Positions 34,734 through 44,401 are shown, counted from the stretch's first letter. The stretch: 64,000 bases of DNA from Endobugula sp965214375 (GCA_965214375.1 OZ243947.1:1798001-1862000); one strand, 5' to 3'. Numbers and translations: made by a program. The notes: generated by a model not told the origin, from the letters alone.

Positions 34734-36772
34734 GAATGAAACCCACACTGTTTTAATAACGCATCAACTTGTGGTTTACGACCACGAAAAGCGACAAATA
34801 ACTCTAATGCGTCTTGCGAACCACCGTTGGCGAGTATCGTATTTAAAAACTTATCACCCGTTGACTGATCAAAAATACCCTTTTCTTCAAACAATGAAAA
34901 CGCATCCGCCGATAATACCTCAGCCCACTTATAGCTGTAATAACCCGCCGCATAACCACCTGCAAAAATATGGCTGAAACTATTTTGGAAACGATTATAG
35001 GCAGGGGGCAGCACAACCGCAACCTGCTTACGTACCTTATCTAAAATAGACTGTACTTGCGCATTAACATCATTCATATGTAGGTGCATATCAAACAATG
35101 AAAATTCAATTTGTCTGACCATCTGCATGCCAGATTGAAAATTTTTTGCGGCTAACATTTTTTCTAACAGATCCTCAGGTAATGCCTCTCCCGTCTCATA
35201 ATGGCCAGAAATCAAAGGAATGACGGTTTTCTCCCAACACCAGTTTTCCAAAAATTGGCTCGGCAACTCAACAGCATCCCACGCAACACCACTAATACCG
35301 CTAACGGCTGCATCCGTCATTTCTGTTAACATATGGTGTAGACCATGGCCAAATTCGTGAAATAAGGTGGTCACTTCTTGATGAGTTAATAACGACGGCG
35401 TATCACCCACAGGCGGTGTAAAATTACACGTCAAGTACGCTACCGGAAGTTGTAAATTTTTGTCACGTAATCGACGCACACGGCAATCGGCCATCCAGGC
35501 ACCGCCACGCTTTTTATCGCGTGCGTAAAGATCAAAATAAAAATAGGCAATCACATTACCGTGTTTTTTAATGTGATAAAAACGCACATCATCGTGGTAG
35601 AGCGCCGCGTCATTACAAGGCTCAATAACAATATCAAACAACTTTCTAACCACAGAAAACATGCCATTAAGCACGTTTTCAGCTGGAAAATAGACACGCA
35701 AATCTTCCTGAGAGACGGAATATTTTTCCTGTTTTAACTTTTCACTGTAATAAGAAAAATCCCATGATTGCAATTCATCAATACCGTGTTTCTGTGCAGC
35801 ATAATCTTGCAACTCCTGCACATCTTTTTGCGCAAACGGCCGTGACTTTTCGGCAAGCTCTTCAAGAAACTTAACCACTTGCTGTGGCGTTTCTGCCATT
35901 TTTGTTGCCAACGATAATTCGGCATAATTATTAAACTGTAATAAGCTGGCTAACTCATTACGCAACTGCAAAATTTCATCAATAACCGGGCCGTTATCCC
36001 ACGCTTGTTTATCATGTAACTCGGACTCTAGCGATGCACGTGTCGCAAATGCACGATAGGTTTTTTCACGCAGAGCGCGGTCATCGGCATACGTCATTAC
36101 CGCCAAATAAGACGGCATATCTAAGGTAGTGACATACCCTGATAACGATTTTTGTTGCGCCGTTTGTTGTGCAGCTGATAATGCCATCTCCGGCAAACCC
36201 GCTAACGCATCCGCAGAATCAAACTGCAAATACCACGCCTGAGTGGCATCCAGTACATTATTAGAAAACTGATTTGAAAGCGCGGATAATGCTTTCTTGA
36301 TCTCGCCATAACGTAATTTTTTGTCTTCTGACAACGCAACGCCCGCCAAGGTGAAATCACGCAAGGCCTGTGTCACTACTGCTTTTTGGGCGACAGACAA
36401 GGTATCAAAAACCGCACTCTCTGCCAGTTGTTGGTAAGCCTTATATAAGCCTTCATGTTGATCTATCGCCGTACCGAACTCGGTCAGTTTGGCAATACAG
36501 ATTTCATAAACCTCGCGTAATTCATCACTGTTTTTAACGCTATTAAGATGACTGACAGGAGACCAGCTTTGATTCAACAAGTCTGAAGCCTCTTCAAAGG
36601 GCGCCACTACATTTTTCCATGTGGGCGCTTCACCCCCTTCAATGAGTGCTAGCTGTTTTTCTAGCACAGAAAAGACATCACCAATACGTGATTGTATGGC
36701 AGGCTCAATATGTTCAATCTTTATCGCATCAAATGGAGGGAGTGGGGATTCGTCTAATAATGGGTTGGACAT
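34730..36772 (-). CDS. prlC: Oligopeptidase A
   Basis: Cytosolic M3-family zinc metallopeptidase that degrades signal peptides and other short peptides; 680 aa, the E. coli length. The zinc site is FHEFGHGLHHML with a downstream Glu in GVAWDAVELPSQFLENW, and family motifs AYFYFDLYARDKKRGGAWM and IFAGGYAAGYYSYKWAEVL are clear. Followed by yheV in an overlapping pair. Confidence 0.97.
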   Translation of the reverse strand: MSNPLLDESPLPPFDAIKIEHIEPAIQSRIGDVFSVLEKQLALIEGGEAPTWKNVVAPFEEASDLLNQSWSPVSHLNSVKNSDELREVYEICIAKLTEFGTAIDQHEGLYKAYQQLAESAVFDTLSVAQKAVVTQALRDFTLAGVALSEDKKLRYGEIKKALSALSNQFSNNVLDATQAWYLQFDSADALAGLPEMALSAAQQTAQQKSLSGYVTTLDMPSYLAVMTYADDRALREKTYRAFATRASLESELHDKQAWDNGPVIDEILQLRNELASLLQFNNYAELSLATKMAETPQQVVKFLEELAEKSRPFAQKDVQELQDYAAQKHGIDELQSWDFSYYSEKLKQEKYSVSQEDLRVYFPAENVLNGMFSVVRKLFDIVIEPCNDAALYHDDVRFYHIKKHGNVIAYFYFDLYARDKKRGGAWMADCRVRRLRDKNLQLPVAYLTCNFTPPVGDTPSLLTHQEVTTLFHEFGHGLHHMLTEMTDAAVSGISGVAWDAVELPSQFLENWCWEKTVIPLISGHYETGEALPEDLLEKMLAAKNFQSGMQMVRQIEFSLFDMHLHMNDVNAQVQSILDKVRKQVAVVLPPAYNRFQNSFSHIFAGGYAAGYYSYKWAEVLSADAFSLFEEKGIFDQSTGDKFLNTILANGGSQDALELFVAFRGRKPQVDALLKQCGFHS

Positions 36773-36840
36773 AGAGGGTACTTTTGTGGGTTAATTAATA
36801 GTAATCAACTACTACATAGTACCTATTTTGGATTAATTCA

Positions 36841-37398
36841 ATGTCTGACTTAAAGAATAATGCTATTCGCCGCTATAAAGGTATTTTGCCCACGGTAGGA
36901 GAGAGGGTCTTTGTTGATCCTGCCTCTGTGGTTATTGGGGATGTCGTACTAGGCGATGATTGTTCGGTATGGCCTTGTGCGGTTATTCGCGGCGATATGC
37001 ACCGTATTCGGATTGGTGCACGTACCAGTGTCCAAGATGGCGTAGTACTGCATATTACCCATGCCAGTCAATTTAATGAGGGGGGCTGGCCTCTGACGAT
37101 TGGTGATGATGTCACCATTGGCCACAATGCCTGTTTACACGGCTGCACCATAGGCAATCGTGTATTGATTGGTATTGGCTCTACCGTTCTGGATGGGGCA
37201 ACGATTAATGATGATGTTGTATTAGGTGCCGGATCACTGGTTCCCCCCAGAAAAACCTTGGAAAGCGGTTATATGTATATGGGCGCTCCCTGTAAACAGA
37301 TACGCCCCCTCAAAGAATCAGAAAAAGCGTTTTTTACCTACTCTGCGAATAACTACGTCAAACTTAAAAATGAATTTCTGGCAGAAGAGTCTCTCTAG
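36841..37398 (+). CDS. Gamma-carbonic-anhydrase-family protein (YrdA-like)
   Basis: Left-handed beta-helix protein of 185 aa built from hexapeptide repeats (VVIGDVVLGDDCSVWP, VTIGHNACLHGCTIGNRVLIG). Metal-ligand histidines are in VLHITHAS, IGHNACLHGC. E. coli YrdA is the nearest known type; whether it has carbonic anhydrase activity is uncertain. Single gene divergent from prlC. Confidence 0.92.
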   Translation: MSDLKNNAIRRYKGILPTVGERVFVDPASVVIGDVVLGDDCSVWPCAVIRGDMHRIRIGARTSVQDGVVLHITHASQFNEGGWPLTIGDDVTIGHNACLHGCTIGNRVLIGIGSTVLDGATINDDVVLGAGSLVPPRKTLESGYMYMGAPCKQIRPLKESEKAFFTYSANNYVKLKNEFLAEESL

Positions 37399-37512
37399 TA
37401 TTTCATTGAGCTGACTTATCACTGAGAGATTGATTGGCAAAAGAGGTTGCCATTAACCGTCCACCGAGAGAGGGTCAATGGGCAACACGGGTAGTTGGTA
37501 AGTCTCTACCAC

Positions 37513-37800
37513 TTAGTGGCGTTGTGATAGCTTCTCTTTTAGCTCGTCTGGGGTTTCAACACCATCCAGCGCTGTACGGATGCGGTTAAATACCTCGGCC
37601 GCCAACTGAGCCCTAGAGGCATAGGTGGTCAATGAACCGCCTGTCCAACCCGCCAGCTTCAGTGCTTCTTTTTTGAAGGCTCCACCATTACCGTTACTGC
37701 TACCCAAGGCAATCAATTCCTGCTCTATTAACAAGTGAGGAGGTTTATCTCCACCTATTTTCATAAAATCATCAGGGTTTACTTCAGAAAACTGCGCCAC
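37513..37800 (-). CDS. Small hypothetical protein
   Basis: 95-aa soluble protein, no family recognised. It has a Gly/Asn-rich hinge (LGSSNGNGGAF) between two predicted helical halves and a charged C-terminus. A GGAGG-like site (GGAGGCC) lies just upstream of the ATG, which supports translation. The gap 37399-37512 on its 3' side holds no clear feature. Confidence 0.6.
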   Translation of the reverse strand: MAQFSEVNPDDFMKIGGDKPPHLLIEQELIALGSSNGNGGAFKKEALKLAGWTGGSLTTYASRAQLAAEVFNRIRTALDGVETPDELKEKLSQRH

Positions 37801-37874
37801 AGGTGGCCTCCTTATTTTTTACGGTTACTCAATAAGAGTAAGTATAGACGGGTTACCGCAGTTTGCTGGTTATT

Positions 37875-38360
37875 TTAGGTGGATTCGAAACGTTCTTTTT
37901 TGTGATTTTTGACGACACTGTCCGGAGAAAAAACAGAGCCATTCATGGCAATATAGATACCAGAAGGGAGAAGTTGCACCGCGGCCATCGCAAAACCTAG
38001 ATTAAAGGGGGCATCTGTTGTGCGCATACGTGCAGGTTGCATCGCACCGACTAAAACCACGGTTTTATCTTGTAATACCGCCGCTAACGCATTGGCCGTT
38101 TGCACCATGGTATCGGTACCATGGGTAATAATAATGTGTTGTTCTTTAGCCTTGGTCACCTGCTGGCAAATGCGTTGGCGATCCGTATCGTCTATATCAA
38201 GGCTATCTTTACGTAACAATGCTTCAATCACGTATTCACAAGTCACATTGCCTTCCTGCAACAAAGATTCGACCATGGTGTCGCCAATACTAAATGCACT
38301 GTTGGCATCAAAATATACTTTATCGAAAGTGCCACCGGTGGTGAAGATTTTTATACTCAT
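37875..38360 (-). CDS. Short asparaginase-like protein
   Basis: 161 aa matching the N-terminal domain of type I/II L-asparaginases: FTTGGTFDKVYFD provides the first catalytic Thr, THGTDTMVQTA the second Thr-Asp pair, and VVLVGAMQPAR the Lys-equivalent strand region. The C-terminal domain of ordinary asparaginases (another about 170 aa) is absent; such short forms are conserved in Pseudomonas and relatives. Overlaps plsC by 4 nt. Substrate unproven. Confidence 0.85.
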   Translation of the reverse strand: MSIKIFTTGGTFDKVYFDANSAFSIGDTMVESLLQEGNVTCEYVIEALLRKDSLDIDDTDRQRICQQVTKAKEQHIIITHGTDTMVQTANALAAVLQDKTVVLVGAMQPARMRTTDAPFNLGFAMAAVQLLPSGIYIAMNGSVFSPDSVVKNHKKERFEST

Positions 38361-39049
38361 TTTTGCGTATCTATCCAGTGTTTAACGGCCTGCATGGCCT
38401 CTTTAGTATTGGCATTATCCAAGGTAATTGCATCGCGCACAATAATATTGACCACTCCAGGATACTTAATACATTTTTTATTGGGCCAGTAATGGCCGGC
38501 ATTATGAGCAACCACTACTAAGGGCACCCCGGCCGCTTTAGCAATATCAGCACCGCTGCGTGTAAAGTTACCTAAGGCCGTCACAGGTTGGCGTGTACCT
38601 TCCGGAAAGATCAGTACATTTTGCCCAGCTTGCAAACGTTCAACGCCAACTTTTTTAATTTGCTTTAAGGCCTGAACCGGGTTGGCGCGATCAATAGCAA
38701 TTGGTTTTAATACCCGCATACCCCAACCAAAAAAAGGAATGGATAACAGCTCTTTTTTTAACACTGTTGTCAGCGGGGTAAAGTAAAGTTGTAAAAAGAT
38801 GGTTTCTAAAGGGCTTTGATGATTCGCCACTACCACACAAGGTGTGGGTATTTTTTTAAGATCACCTTCAATATGCAGGCTAATGCCGCAACATATTTTT
38901 AACCAAAGTAATACAAAGCGATTCCAACACAGGACGACAGGCACTGCCATTTTTTGTGGCAATAACAGTAAAATAATACTTAGCACCCCGATGATAATCA
39001 GGCTGATGCTGTAACCGATATAAAATAATGTGCTGCGGGTAAATAACAT
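38357..39049 (-). CDS. plsC: 1-acyl-glycerol-3-phosphate acyltransferase
   Basis: Membrane-associated acyltransferase of phospholipid synthesis, 230 aa. N-terminal hydrophobic hairpin, then NHQSPLET, in which the usual H-X4-D is H-X4-E (a variant seen in many relatives), and FPEGTRQP for glycerol-phosphate binding. Position downstream of a GmhB-type gene and glyS is as in Pseudomonas. Confidence 0.93.
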   Translation of the reverse strand: MLFTRSTLFYIGYSISLIIIGVLSIILLLLPQKMAVPVVLCWNRFVLLWLKICCGISLHIEGDLKKIPTPCVVVANHQSPLETIFLQLYFTPLTTVLKKELLSIPFFGWGMRVLKPIAIDRANPVQALKQIKKVGVERLQAGQNVLIFPEGTRQPVTALGNFTRSGADIAKAAGVPLVVVAHNAGHYWPNKKCIKYPGVVNIIVRDAITLDNANTKEAMQAVKHWIDTQK

Positions 39050-39086
39050 AACGACAATTCTGTAATAATTTATTTTGTTATCATCG

Positions 39087-39152
39087 CTCCGATAGATTGT
39101 TCTCAGGCGCGGTATCCCTGCCGCTTATGCTCTTGAGCAACAACTATCGGAG
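39087..39152. repeat. Imperfect long palindrome
   Basis: CTCCGATAGATTGTTCTCA (39087-39105) is mirrored by TGAGCAACAACTATCGGAG (39134-39152) with small bulges; the tip folds as GCGG/CCGC. The last codons of the GmhB-like gene (SLR, stop) lie in one arm. No T tract follows, so it is unlikely to be a simple terminator; a palindromic repeat element is more probable. Confidence 0.7.
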
Positions 39153-39626
39153 TGACATATAAATATTCTCAAGAGTATTTATTTCATTACAATGAATGAC
39201 TTGGCAGTTTTTTTGTGTTGCCATGATAGTTTCTGGTTGGTTGGTTTCATGGCAAATGTAATACGCATTGTCGATATCACAATCCAGTTCCATTTGTACA
39301 ACATCTAACAGACCCGTTTTTGGTGGGCGACAATGACAGTGGTCACTTTCATCATGGGGACAATAAAAAATAGCGGTGACTTCACCCCCACGATTTTCAA
39401 TGCCGTCCACAATTTTTGCGTGTATTGCTTCTAGTTCATCGAGGTCAAACAGACCTCGACTTAAACCCGGCTGGTGTGTCAGCATAATAATGCTAAATCC
39501 TGTTCTTGATAGCTGCGCTATCGCATCCAGACTACCGGGAATGACGTGTAGTTGTGTGCGGTGAGTAACCCCTCCCTCAATGCGTGTATTAATCACACCA
39601 TCACGACTGATAAAGAGGGGTCGCAT
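39144..39626 (-). CDS. GmhB-like HAD protein without the nucleophile, probable pseudoenzyme
   Basis: 160-aa member of the heptose-bisphosphate phosphatase branch of HAD hydrolases. The first motif, normally DRDGVIN, reads SRDGVIN: the catalytic nucleophile Asp is Ser7, while the acid/base Asp9 remains. The zinc loop CPHDESDHCHCRPPKTGLL is intact. The last motif, normally with acidic residues for Mg, reads YYICHETNQPETI. Both changes predict loss of phosphatase activity. The C-terminus is cut by a palindrome. It lies 4 nt after glyS, where Pseudomonas has active gmhB. Confidence 0.8.
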   Translation of the reverse strand: MRPLFISRDGVINTRIEGGVTHRTQLHVIPGSLDAIAQLSRTGFSIIMLTHQPGLSRGLFDLDELEAIHAKIVDGIENRGGEVTAIFYCPHDESDHCHCRPPKTGLLDVVQMELDCDIDNAYYICHETNQPETIMATQKNCQVIHCNEINTLENIYMSLR

Positions 39627-39630
39627 ATCA

Positions 39631-41703
39631 TTATTTACTCACAGCAAGTGCTGAAATATCGGCCACTTCAAAAAACAAATTACGTAATTGTTGCAACAAG
39701 GCTAAGCGATTATGTCTTAATGCTTGATCATCAGCCATAACCATCACATCATCAAAGAAGCGATCAACCACGGCACGCAAAGAGGCCAGCGTACTGAGAG
39801 CTTCTTTGTATTGGTAACTCGAAAATAACGGCATGACTTGTTGTTGCATTTCAATGATACTGGTATGCAGTGCTTTTTCTGCGTCTTCTTGTAACAGCGA
39901 CGCATCAATCGCTTCGGGCACACTATCGGCTTTGGCTAGAATATTAGCGACACGTTTATTGGCAGCTGCCAGCGCTTCTGCCTCGGGCAATTGACGAAAA
40001 TGATTCACCGCCTGCACACGTTGATCAATATCCAATGGTTGCGATAAGGCTTTGGCACTGACCGCCTGAAATACCGTGGCGGGAATCGTTTGCTCTTCAT
40101 ACCATGCACGAAAACGCTCCAGCATATACGACAATACCTGATCAACCACCGCTTCACCTTGTGGTAATTCCTTGTGTTGTTGATACGCGGATTGCAACAA
40201 GTCACGCAAGTCCAGATCACGCTGTTGTTCTACCAATAAACGCAACACTCCCACACTAGCACGACGCAAGGCAAACGGGTCTTTGGAACCTGTCGGTTGT
40301 TCACCGATACCAAAAATACCGATCAAGGTATCTAAGCGATCAGCCAATGCCACTACCGCACCCACCGCCGAGCTCGGCAAGGCATCACCCGCGAAACGCG
40401 GCATATAATGCTCGTTCATTGCCAGCGCAACATCCGCAGGCTCATTATCAAAGATCGCATAGTGATAACCCGCAATGCCCTGCATATCTGAAAATTCGTA
40501 AACCATTTCACTCACAAGATCACATTTACATAATTCAGCAGCACGCACCGCTTCTGGCACATTTACCTTAAGCTTTTCTGCAATCACTTTTGCCAATTTG
40601 GCAACGCGCTCGGTTTTTTCGAATACCGTGCCTAACTTTGCCTGAAACACTACAGCCTGTAATTTTTCACGTTTGCTTGCTAATGTAGTTTTTTTGTCGG
40701 TTTCAAAAAAGAACGCCGCATCCGATAAACGCGGACGAATCACGCGCTCATTACCATCAATAACTTGCGCCGGATCTTCACTGACAATATTAGCGACCGT
40801 AATAAAGTGCGGCATCAAATTGTTAGCACTATCAACAACGTGAAAATATTTTTGGTGCTCTTTCATGGAAGAAATCAGCGCTTCTGCCGGCACCGATAAA
40901 AAGCGCTCTTCAAAACGGCCTGTCAACGCCACCGGCCACTCCACCAATGCGGTCACCTCATCCAATAGTGCCGGATCAATAACTGCAGTACCGCCGAGCT
41001 TTTCTGCTTCGGCATTGACCTGCGCAACGATCATTTCACGTCGCTTGGCAAAATCAGGAATAACATGGGCGGTATCCTGAAGTTGATTGGCATATTCACT
41101 GGCATTGGTAATCTCTACCACGTGGTTGTAATGGAAACGGTGCCCACGAGTATGCCGATTAGCGGATAAATCCAGAATCGTGGCATCAATAATCTCGCTA
41201 CCGTACAACATCACTAACCAGTGTGCCGGACGCACAAACTCGGTACGGCTTGCGCCCCAACGCATACGTTTAGGGATGGGAAGTTTTGCGAGTGATTGCG
41301 CCGTAATATCTTGCAATAAGCCAATCGTTTGTTCACCACCCGCTTGTGTACGGAAAACTAATTTATCGGCCTTGCCATCATTTTCAGTGGCAAGCTGATT
41401 CACATCGTTACCATTTTTAGCCGCAAATGCTTCAGCTGCTTTGGTGGGATTGCCATCCGCATCAAAGGCAATTTTTGTAGGAGGGCCCCAAATAACGACA
41501 TCAGTAATCGGCGTGGTTTCTGCTAACTCATGAACAAGCACTGCCAAGCGGCGCGGTGTTGCATACGGTGTAATACCGGAAAAACTTAAGCCCTGCTCTT
41601 TGAAACTGGATTCAATGCCTTGAGTCAATGCTCTGGATAAACCCAATAAGGCTTTTGGTGGCAGTTCTTCAGTGCCAAGTTCGACTAAAAAATCTTGGCT
41701 CAT
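39631..41703 (-). CDS. glyS: Glycyl-tRNA synthetase beta subunit
   Basis: Beta chain of the tetrameric bacterial glycyl-tRNA synthetase, which carries the tRNA-binding domains; 690 aa (E. coli 689). N-terminus FLVELGTEELPPKALLGLS and internal RMRWGASRTEFVRPAHW, RHTRGHRF and GIAGYHYA are diagnostic. Its start overlaps the glyQ stop by 4 nt. Confidence 0.98.
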   Translation of the reverse strand: MSQDFLVELGTEELPPKALLGLSRALTQGIESSFKEQGLSFSGITPYATPRRLAVLVHELAETTPITDVVIWGPPTKIAFDADGNPTKAAEAFAAKNGNDVNQLATENDGKADKLVFRTQAGGEQTIGLLQDITAQSLAKLPIPKRMRWGASRTEFVRPAHWLVMLYGSEIIDATILDLSANRHTRGHRFHYNHVVEITNASEYANQLQDTAHVIPDFAKRREMIVAQVNAEAEKLGGTAVIDPALLDEVTALVEWPVALTGRFEERFLSVPAEALISSMKEHQKYFHVVDSANNLMPHFITVANIVSEDPAQVIDGNERVIRPRLSDAAFFFETDKKTTLASKREKLQAVVFQAKLGTVFEKTERVAKLAKVIAEKLKVNVPEAVRAAELCKCDLVSEMVYEFSDMQGIAGYHYAIFDNEPADVALAMNEHYMPRFAGDALPSSAVGAVVALADRLDTLIGIFGIGEQPTGSKDPFALRRASVGVLRLLVEQQRDLDLRDLLQSAYQQHKELPQGEAVVDQVLSYMLERFRAWYEEQTIPATVFQAVSAKALSQPLDIDQRVQAVNHFRQLPEAEALAAANKRVANILAKADSVPEAIDASLLQEDAEKALHTSIIEMQQQVMPLFSSYQYKEALSTLASLRAVVDRFFDDVMVMADDQALRHNRLALLQQLRNLFFEVADISALAVSK

Positions 41704-42695
41704 GATTGTTCTCCTTTTTTGGCTGAAGGCTCTTCCGCAGCCAACTGTGCCATCACTGCTTCACGCGCAGCAGCATCCGCTAACGGGAAGCCCAGCTGTT
41801 TACGCACATCGAAATAGGCTTGTGCCACTGCACGCGCCAAAGTGCGTACACGGAAAATAAAACGCTGACGCTCGGTTACCGAAATGGCGTGACGTGCATC
41901 TAATAGGTTAAACGCGTGCGACGCTTTCATCACCATTTCATACGCAGGTAGTGGCAACTTCTCTTCAATTAAACGCTGGCTCTCGCGCTCATAGACATCA
42001 AAGCTTTGGAAAAGAAATTCCACATCCGCTTGCTCAAAGTTGTAGTGTGACATCTCGACTTCGTTTTGATGGAAGACATCACCGTAAGTGACGGCAGTGC
42101 CATCTGGCGACGTCGTCCAAACCAAATCGTAAATGGAATCCACACCCTGCAAATACATGGCAATACGCTCAAGACCATAGGTAATTTCGCCCGTTACCGG
42201 GAAGCATTCGAGGCCACCGGCCTGCTGGAAATAGGTAAACTGTGTGACTTCCATACCATTGAGCCAGACTTCCCAACCCAAGCCCCAAGCCCCCAGAGTT
42301 GGCGATTCCCAGTTATCTTCTACAAAGCGGATATCGTGAATAGATGTATCAATTCCGAGACGGCGCAAAGATTCCAGATACAAATCCTGAATATTATCGG
42401 GGGAGGGCTTTAGTACCACCTGAAACTGGTAGTAATGCTGTAAGCGATTGGGGTTTTCACCGTAACGTCCATCGGTAGGGCGACGGCAAGGTTGCACATA
42501 CGCACTGTTCCACGTTTCCGGGCCTATGGCACGCAAAAATGTTGCCGGGTGGAAGGTGCCCGCACCCACTTCCATATCCAATGGCTGCAACACCACACAG
42601 CCTTGCTCAGCCCAGAATTGTTGTAATGCCAGAATTAACCCCTGGAAGGTTTTAACGTCGGGATTCGACACGATGATCGCCTGCTTCAAATTCAC
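41700..42695 (-). CDS. glyQ: Glycyl-tRNA synthetase alpha subunit
   Basis: Catalytic alpha chain, 331 aa. Class II features are present with the characteristic TFQGLILALQQFWAEQGC, LQPLDMEVGAGTFHPATFLR and GLGWEVWLNGMEVTQFTYFQ. Works with glyS. Upstream lies the integron, so glyQ marks the core-genome border of the accessory region. Confidence 0.98.
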   Translation of the reverse strand: MNLKQAIIVSNPDVKTFQGLILALQQFWAEQGCVVLQPLDMEVGAGTFHPATFLRAIGPETWNSAYVQPCRRPTDGRYGENPNRLQHYYQFQVVLKPSPDNIQDLYLESLRRLGIDTSIHDIRFVEDNWESPTLGAWGLGWEVWLNGMEVTQFTYFQQAGGLECFPVTGEITYGLERIAMYLQGVDSIYDLVWTTSPDGTAVTYGDVFHQNEVEMSHYNFEQADVEFLFQSFDVYERESQRLIEEKLPLPAYEMVMKASHAFNLLDARHAISVTERQRFIFRVRTLARAVAQAYFDVRKQLGFPLADAAAREAVMAQLAAEEPSAKKGEQS

Positions 42696-42736
42696 AAAGT
42701 CGTGGATTATAGCGGGATATGAGGGGGATTGGTATG

Positions 42737-43685
42737 CTAAATCAAGTCACTTAAAGGGCTGCGAACCGCATGGCCACCACGGTTAAGTACATGGGTATAA
42801 ATTTCTGTTGTTCGCAAATCAGAGTGGCCTAACTGCTCCTGCACCGTTCGAATATCTGCCCCACGCTCTAAAAGATGGGTTGCAAAAGAGTGGCGCAACG
42901 TATGGCAGGATGCTTGTTTATTAATACCCTGCTTTCTAACGGCTGCTTTTACTGCCCGCTGAACGGACTGCTAACCTATATGATGTCGCCGCCATTTACC
43001 ACTGCGTGGATCTTCACTTAAATGATTGGCCGGAAATAGATACTGCCAACTGTATTCAAAAGGTGCGTTAGGATATTTACGTGATAGCGCATTCGGCAAA
43101 TAAACACCCTCCCATGCAGGCTCTACTTTATCTTTACAGCACAATGTATAAACATGATCCAAATGCACTTTTAACCTTGGCACCAGTTCTGATGCCAAGG
43201 TTGTTACACGAGATTTTTTTACCCTTACCTTCTCGCACAAAAACCGTTAACTTTTCTACATCGATATCCTGTACTCGTAAACGCAAACCTGAGCCATACA
43301 TAAGCGCAGCACAAAGTTGATGATGGCCGTGAAGAGAGGATAACAGTTTAGATACTTCTTGCCGCGTTAATACAACCGGTAGTTTTTTAGGCGCTCGCGC
43401 CCGATAAAAATCACTAAAATCCCCCGGCTCGTGACCTAGCACTTGCTTATACAAAAATACCAAGGCGTTGAGTGCCGTCTTTTGAGTGCTCGCTGCCACA
43501 CTGCGCTCTAAAGCAAGAAAATTTAAAAAATCACGAATATGGTCATCACCCATTTCTTCCGGATGACGTTTATTATGATAACGAATAAAATAATTAATCC
43601 AGTAAAGATAGGTTTCTTCAGTTCGAACACTATAGTATTTAGCACGAATAACATCGCGAACACGACGCAGAAAAGGCGAACGCAT
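42737..43685 (-). pseudogene. intI: Integron integrase IntI, disrupted
   Basis: Remnant of an integron tyrosine recombinase. The N-terminal half (FLRRVRDVIRAKYYSVRTEE, SDFYRARAPKKLPVVLTRQE) starts with ATG 43685 after GGAGG. The integron-specific insert is present (YLPNALSRKYPNAPFEYSWQ, then SEDPRSGKWRRHH), as are HTLRHSFATHLL and the Tyr nucleophile in TTEIYTHVL. Lesions: a 6-residue deletion in MYGSGLRL(MECLRL)RVQ between repeated LRL codons, one extra A in a poly-A run near 43225 that shifts frame, and an in-frame TAG just after HHIG, near 42973. Not functional. Cassettes lie divergently on its 5' side, the normal integron layout. Confidence 0.93.
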
Positions 43686-43762
43686 AACAGCTCCTCCATG
43701 AACAAAATTAAACCGCCAAAAGTATTGATTTTATTGATGAAAAAGTCAACAATAAAAACAGT

Positions 43763-43886
43763 GACGTGTTTAAACACGTCTTTTTTGTTATAAGGAAGGT
43801 AAATCATTGAAATAAAAGGGAATCCAAAAATTTCCCTAAAAACCTTCCCGTAGATATACGTCACATCGACGTGTTTAATCACGTCG
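43763..43886. repeat. Two near-identical palindromes enclosing nested hairpins, attI region
   Basis: GACGTGTTTAAACACGTC (43763-43780) and GACGTGTTTAATCACGTC (43868-43885) differ at one base. The first is followed by TTTTTT, so it could end transcripts. Between them GGAAGGT (43794-43800) pairs with ACCTTCC (43842-43848), with AGGGAA (43817-43822)/TTCCCT (43832-43837) nested inside. The block occupies the DNA between intI and the first cassette junction at 43905. Confidence 0.75.
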
Positions 43887-43918
43887 CCATGACGTCTAAT
43901 ACAATGTTAAATGGCATT

Positions 43919-44230
43919 ATGCAATACATATTACTTTTAAGCTTTGTAAGTATCTCAAATATTGCTTTTGGCAAGGTATACAATTGTCAATCAAGTACTG
44001 AATGGCCTAATGAAAATAGTTTTTCCGCGACAATTGAGTTATCTAAAAACAATAATGAATTTATAGCAAAAGTTACTGGTTTAAATTTAAGTAAAGAGTG
44101 GCCTCTTAATAGTTCTTGCAACAGCCCCATAGAACACAATTTACTTTCTGGCACTCAAAAAGGTAATCAAATAAATCTAAGTATTGAAGATGAAAAAGAA
44201 TGTGGGTTTGTTCTATACTTAGTCGTTTAG
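43919..44230 (+). CDS. Cassette 1: secreted small protein
   Basis: 103-aa product with a signal peptide (MQYILLLSFVSISNIAFG) and three later cysteines, in YNCQSS, NSSCNSP and KECGF, suggesting a disulfide-bonded periplasmic protein. ATG 43919 is chosen because the cassette begins at 43905 (GTTAAATGGCAT, the complement of its own attC end) and earlier starts lie outside it. No family recognised. AT-richer than the flanking core genes, as usual for cassettes. Confidence 0.65.
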   Translation: MQYILLLSFVSISNIAFGKVYNCQSSTEWPNENSFSATIELSKNNNEFIAKVTGLNLSKEWPLNSSCNSPIEHNLLSGTQKGNQINLSIEDEKECGFVLYLVV

Positions 44231-44311
44231 GGTAATGAGCCAAGTCTTTTATCACCTAGGAAATCTTATAAAGTTTATGGTCATAAACCATACTTGGCGG
44301 CATGCAATGCC

Positions 44312-44401
44312 ATTTAACAAGCGCAACCAGTTGCACCACTGTGTGGTGCAGGACTCGCAACAAGATGTGCTTTTTACTCGCCTCTGTTGCGGGCGTTATG
44401 G
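44312..44401 (+). repeat. attC site of cassette 1
   Basis: About 90 bp bounded by ATTTAAC and GTTATGG. The inner arms AACAAGCGCAAC and GTTGCGGGCGTT pair, and a central hairpin TTGCACCAC/GTGGTGCA is visible. The left core is exactly complementary to the cassette start at 43905, as expected when a cassette circularises. Confidence 0.9.

Noticed and set aside
43523..43882. 119-codon hydrophobic open frame on the minus strand
   Set aside because: It overlaps intI and the palindrome block; the hydrophobic content comes from AT-rich DNA.
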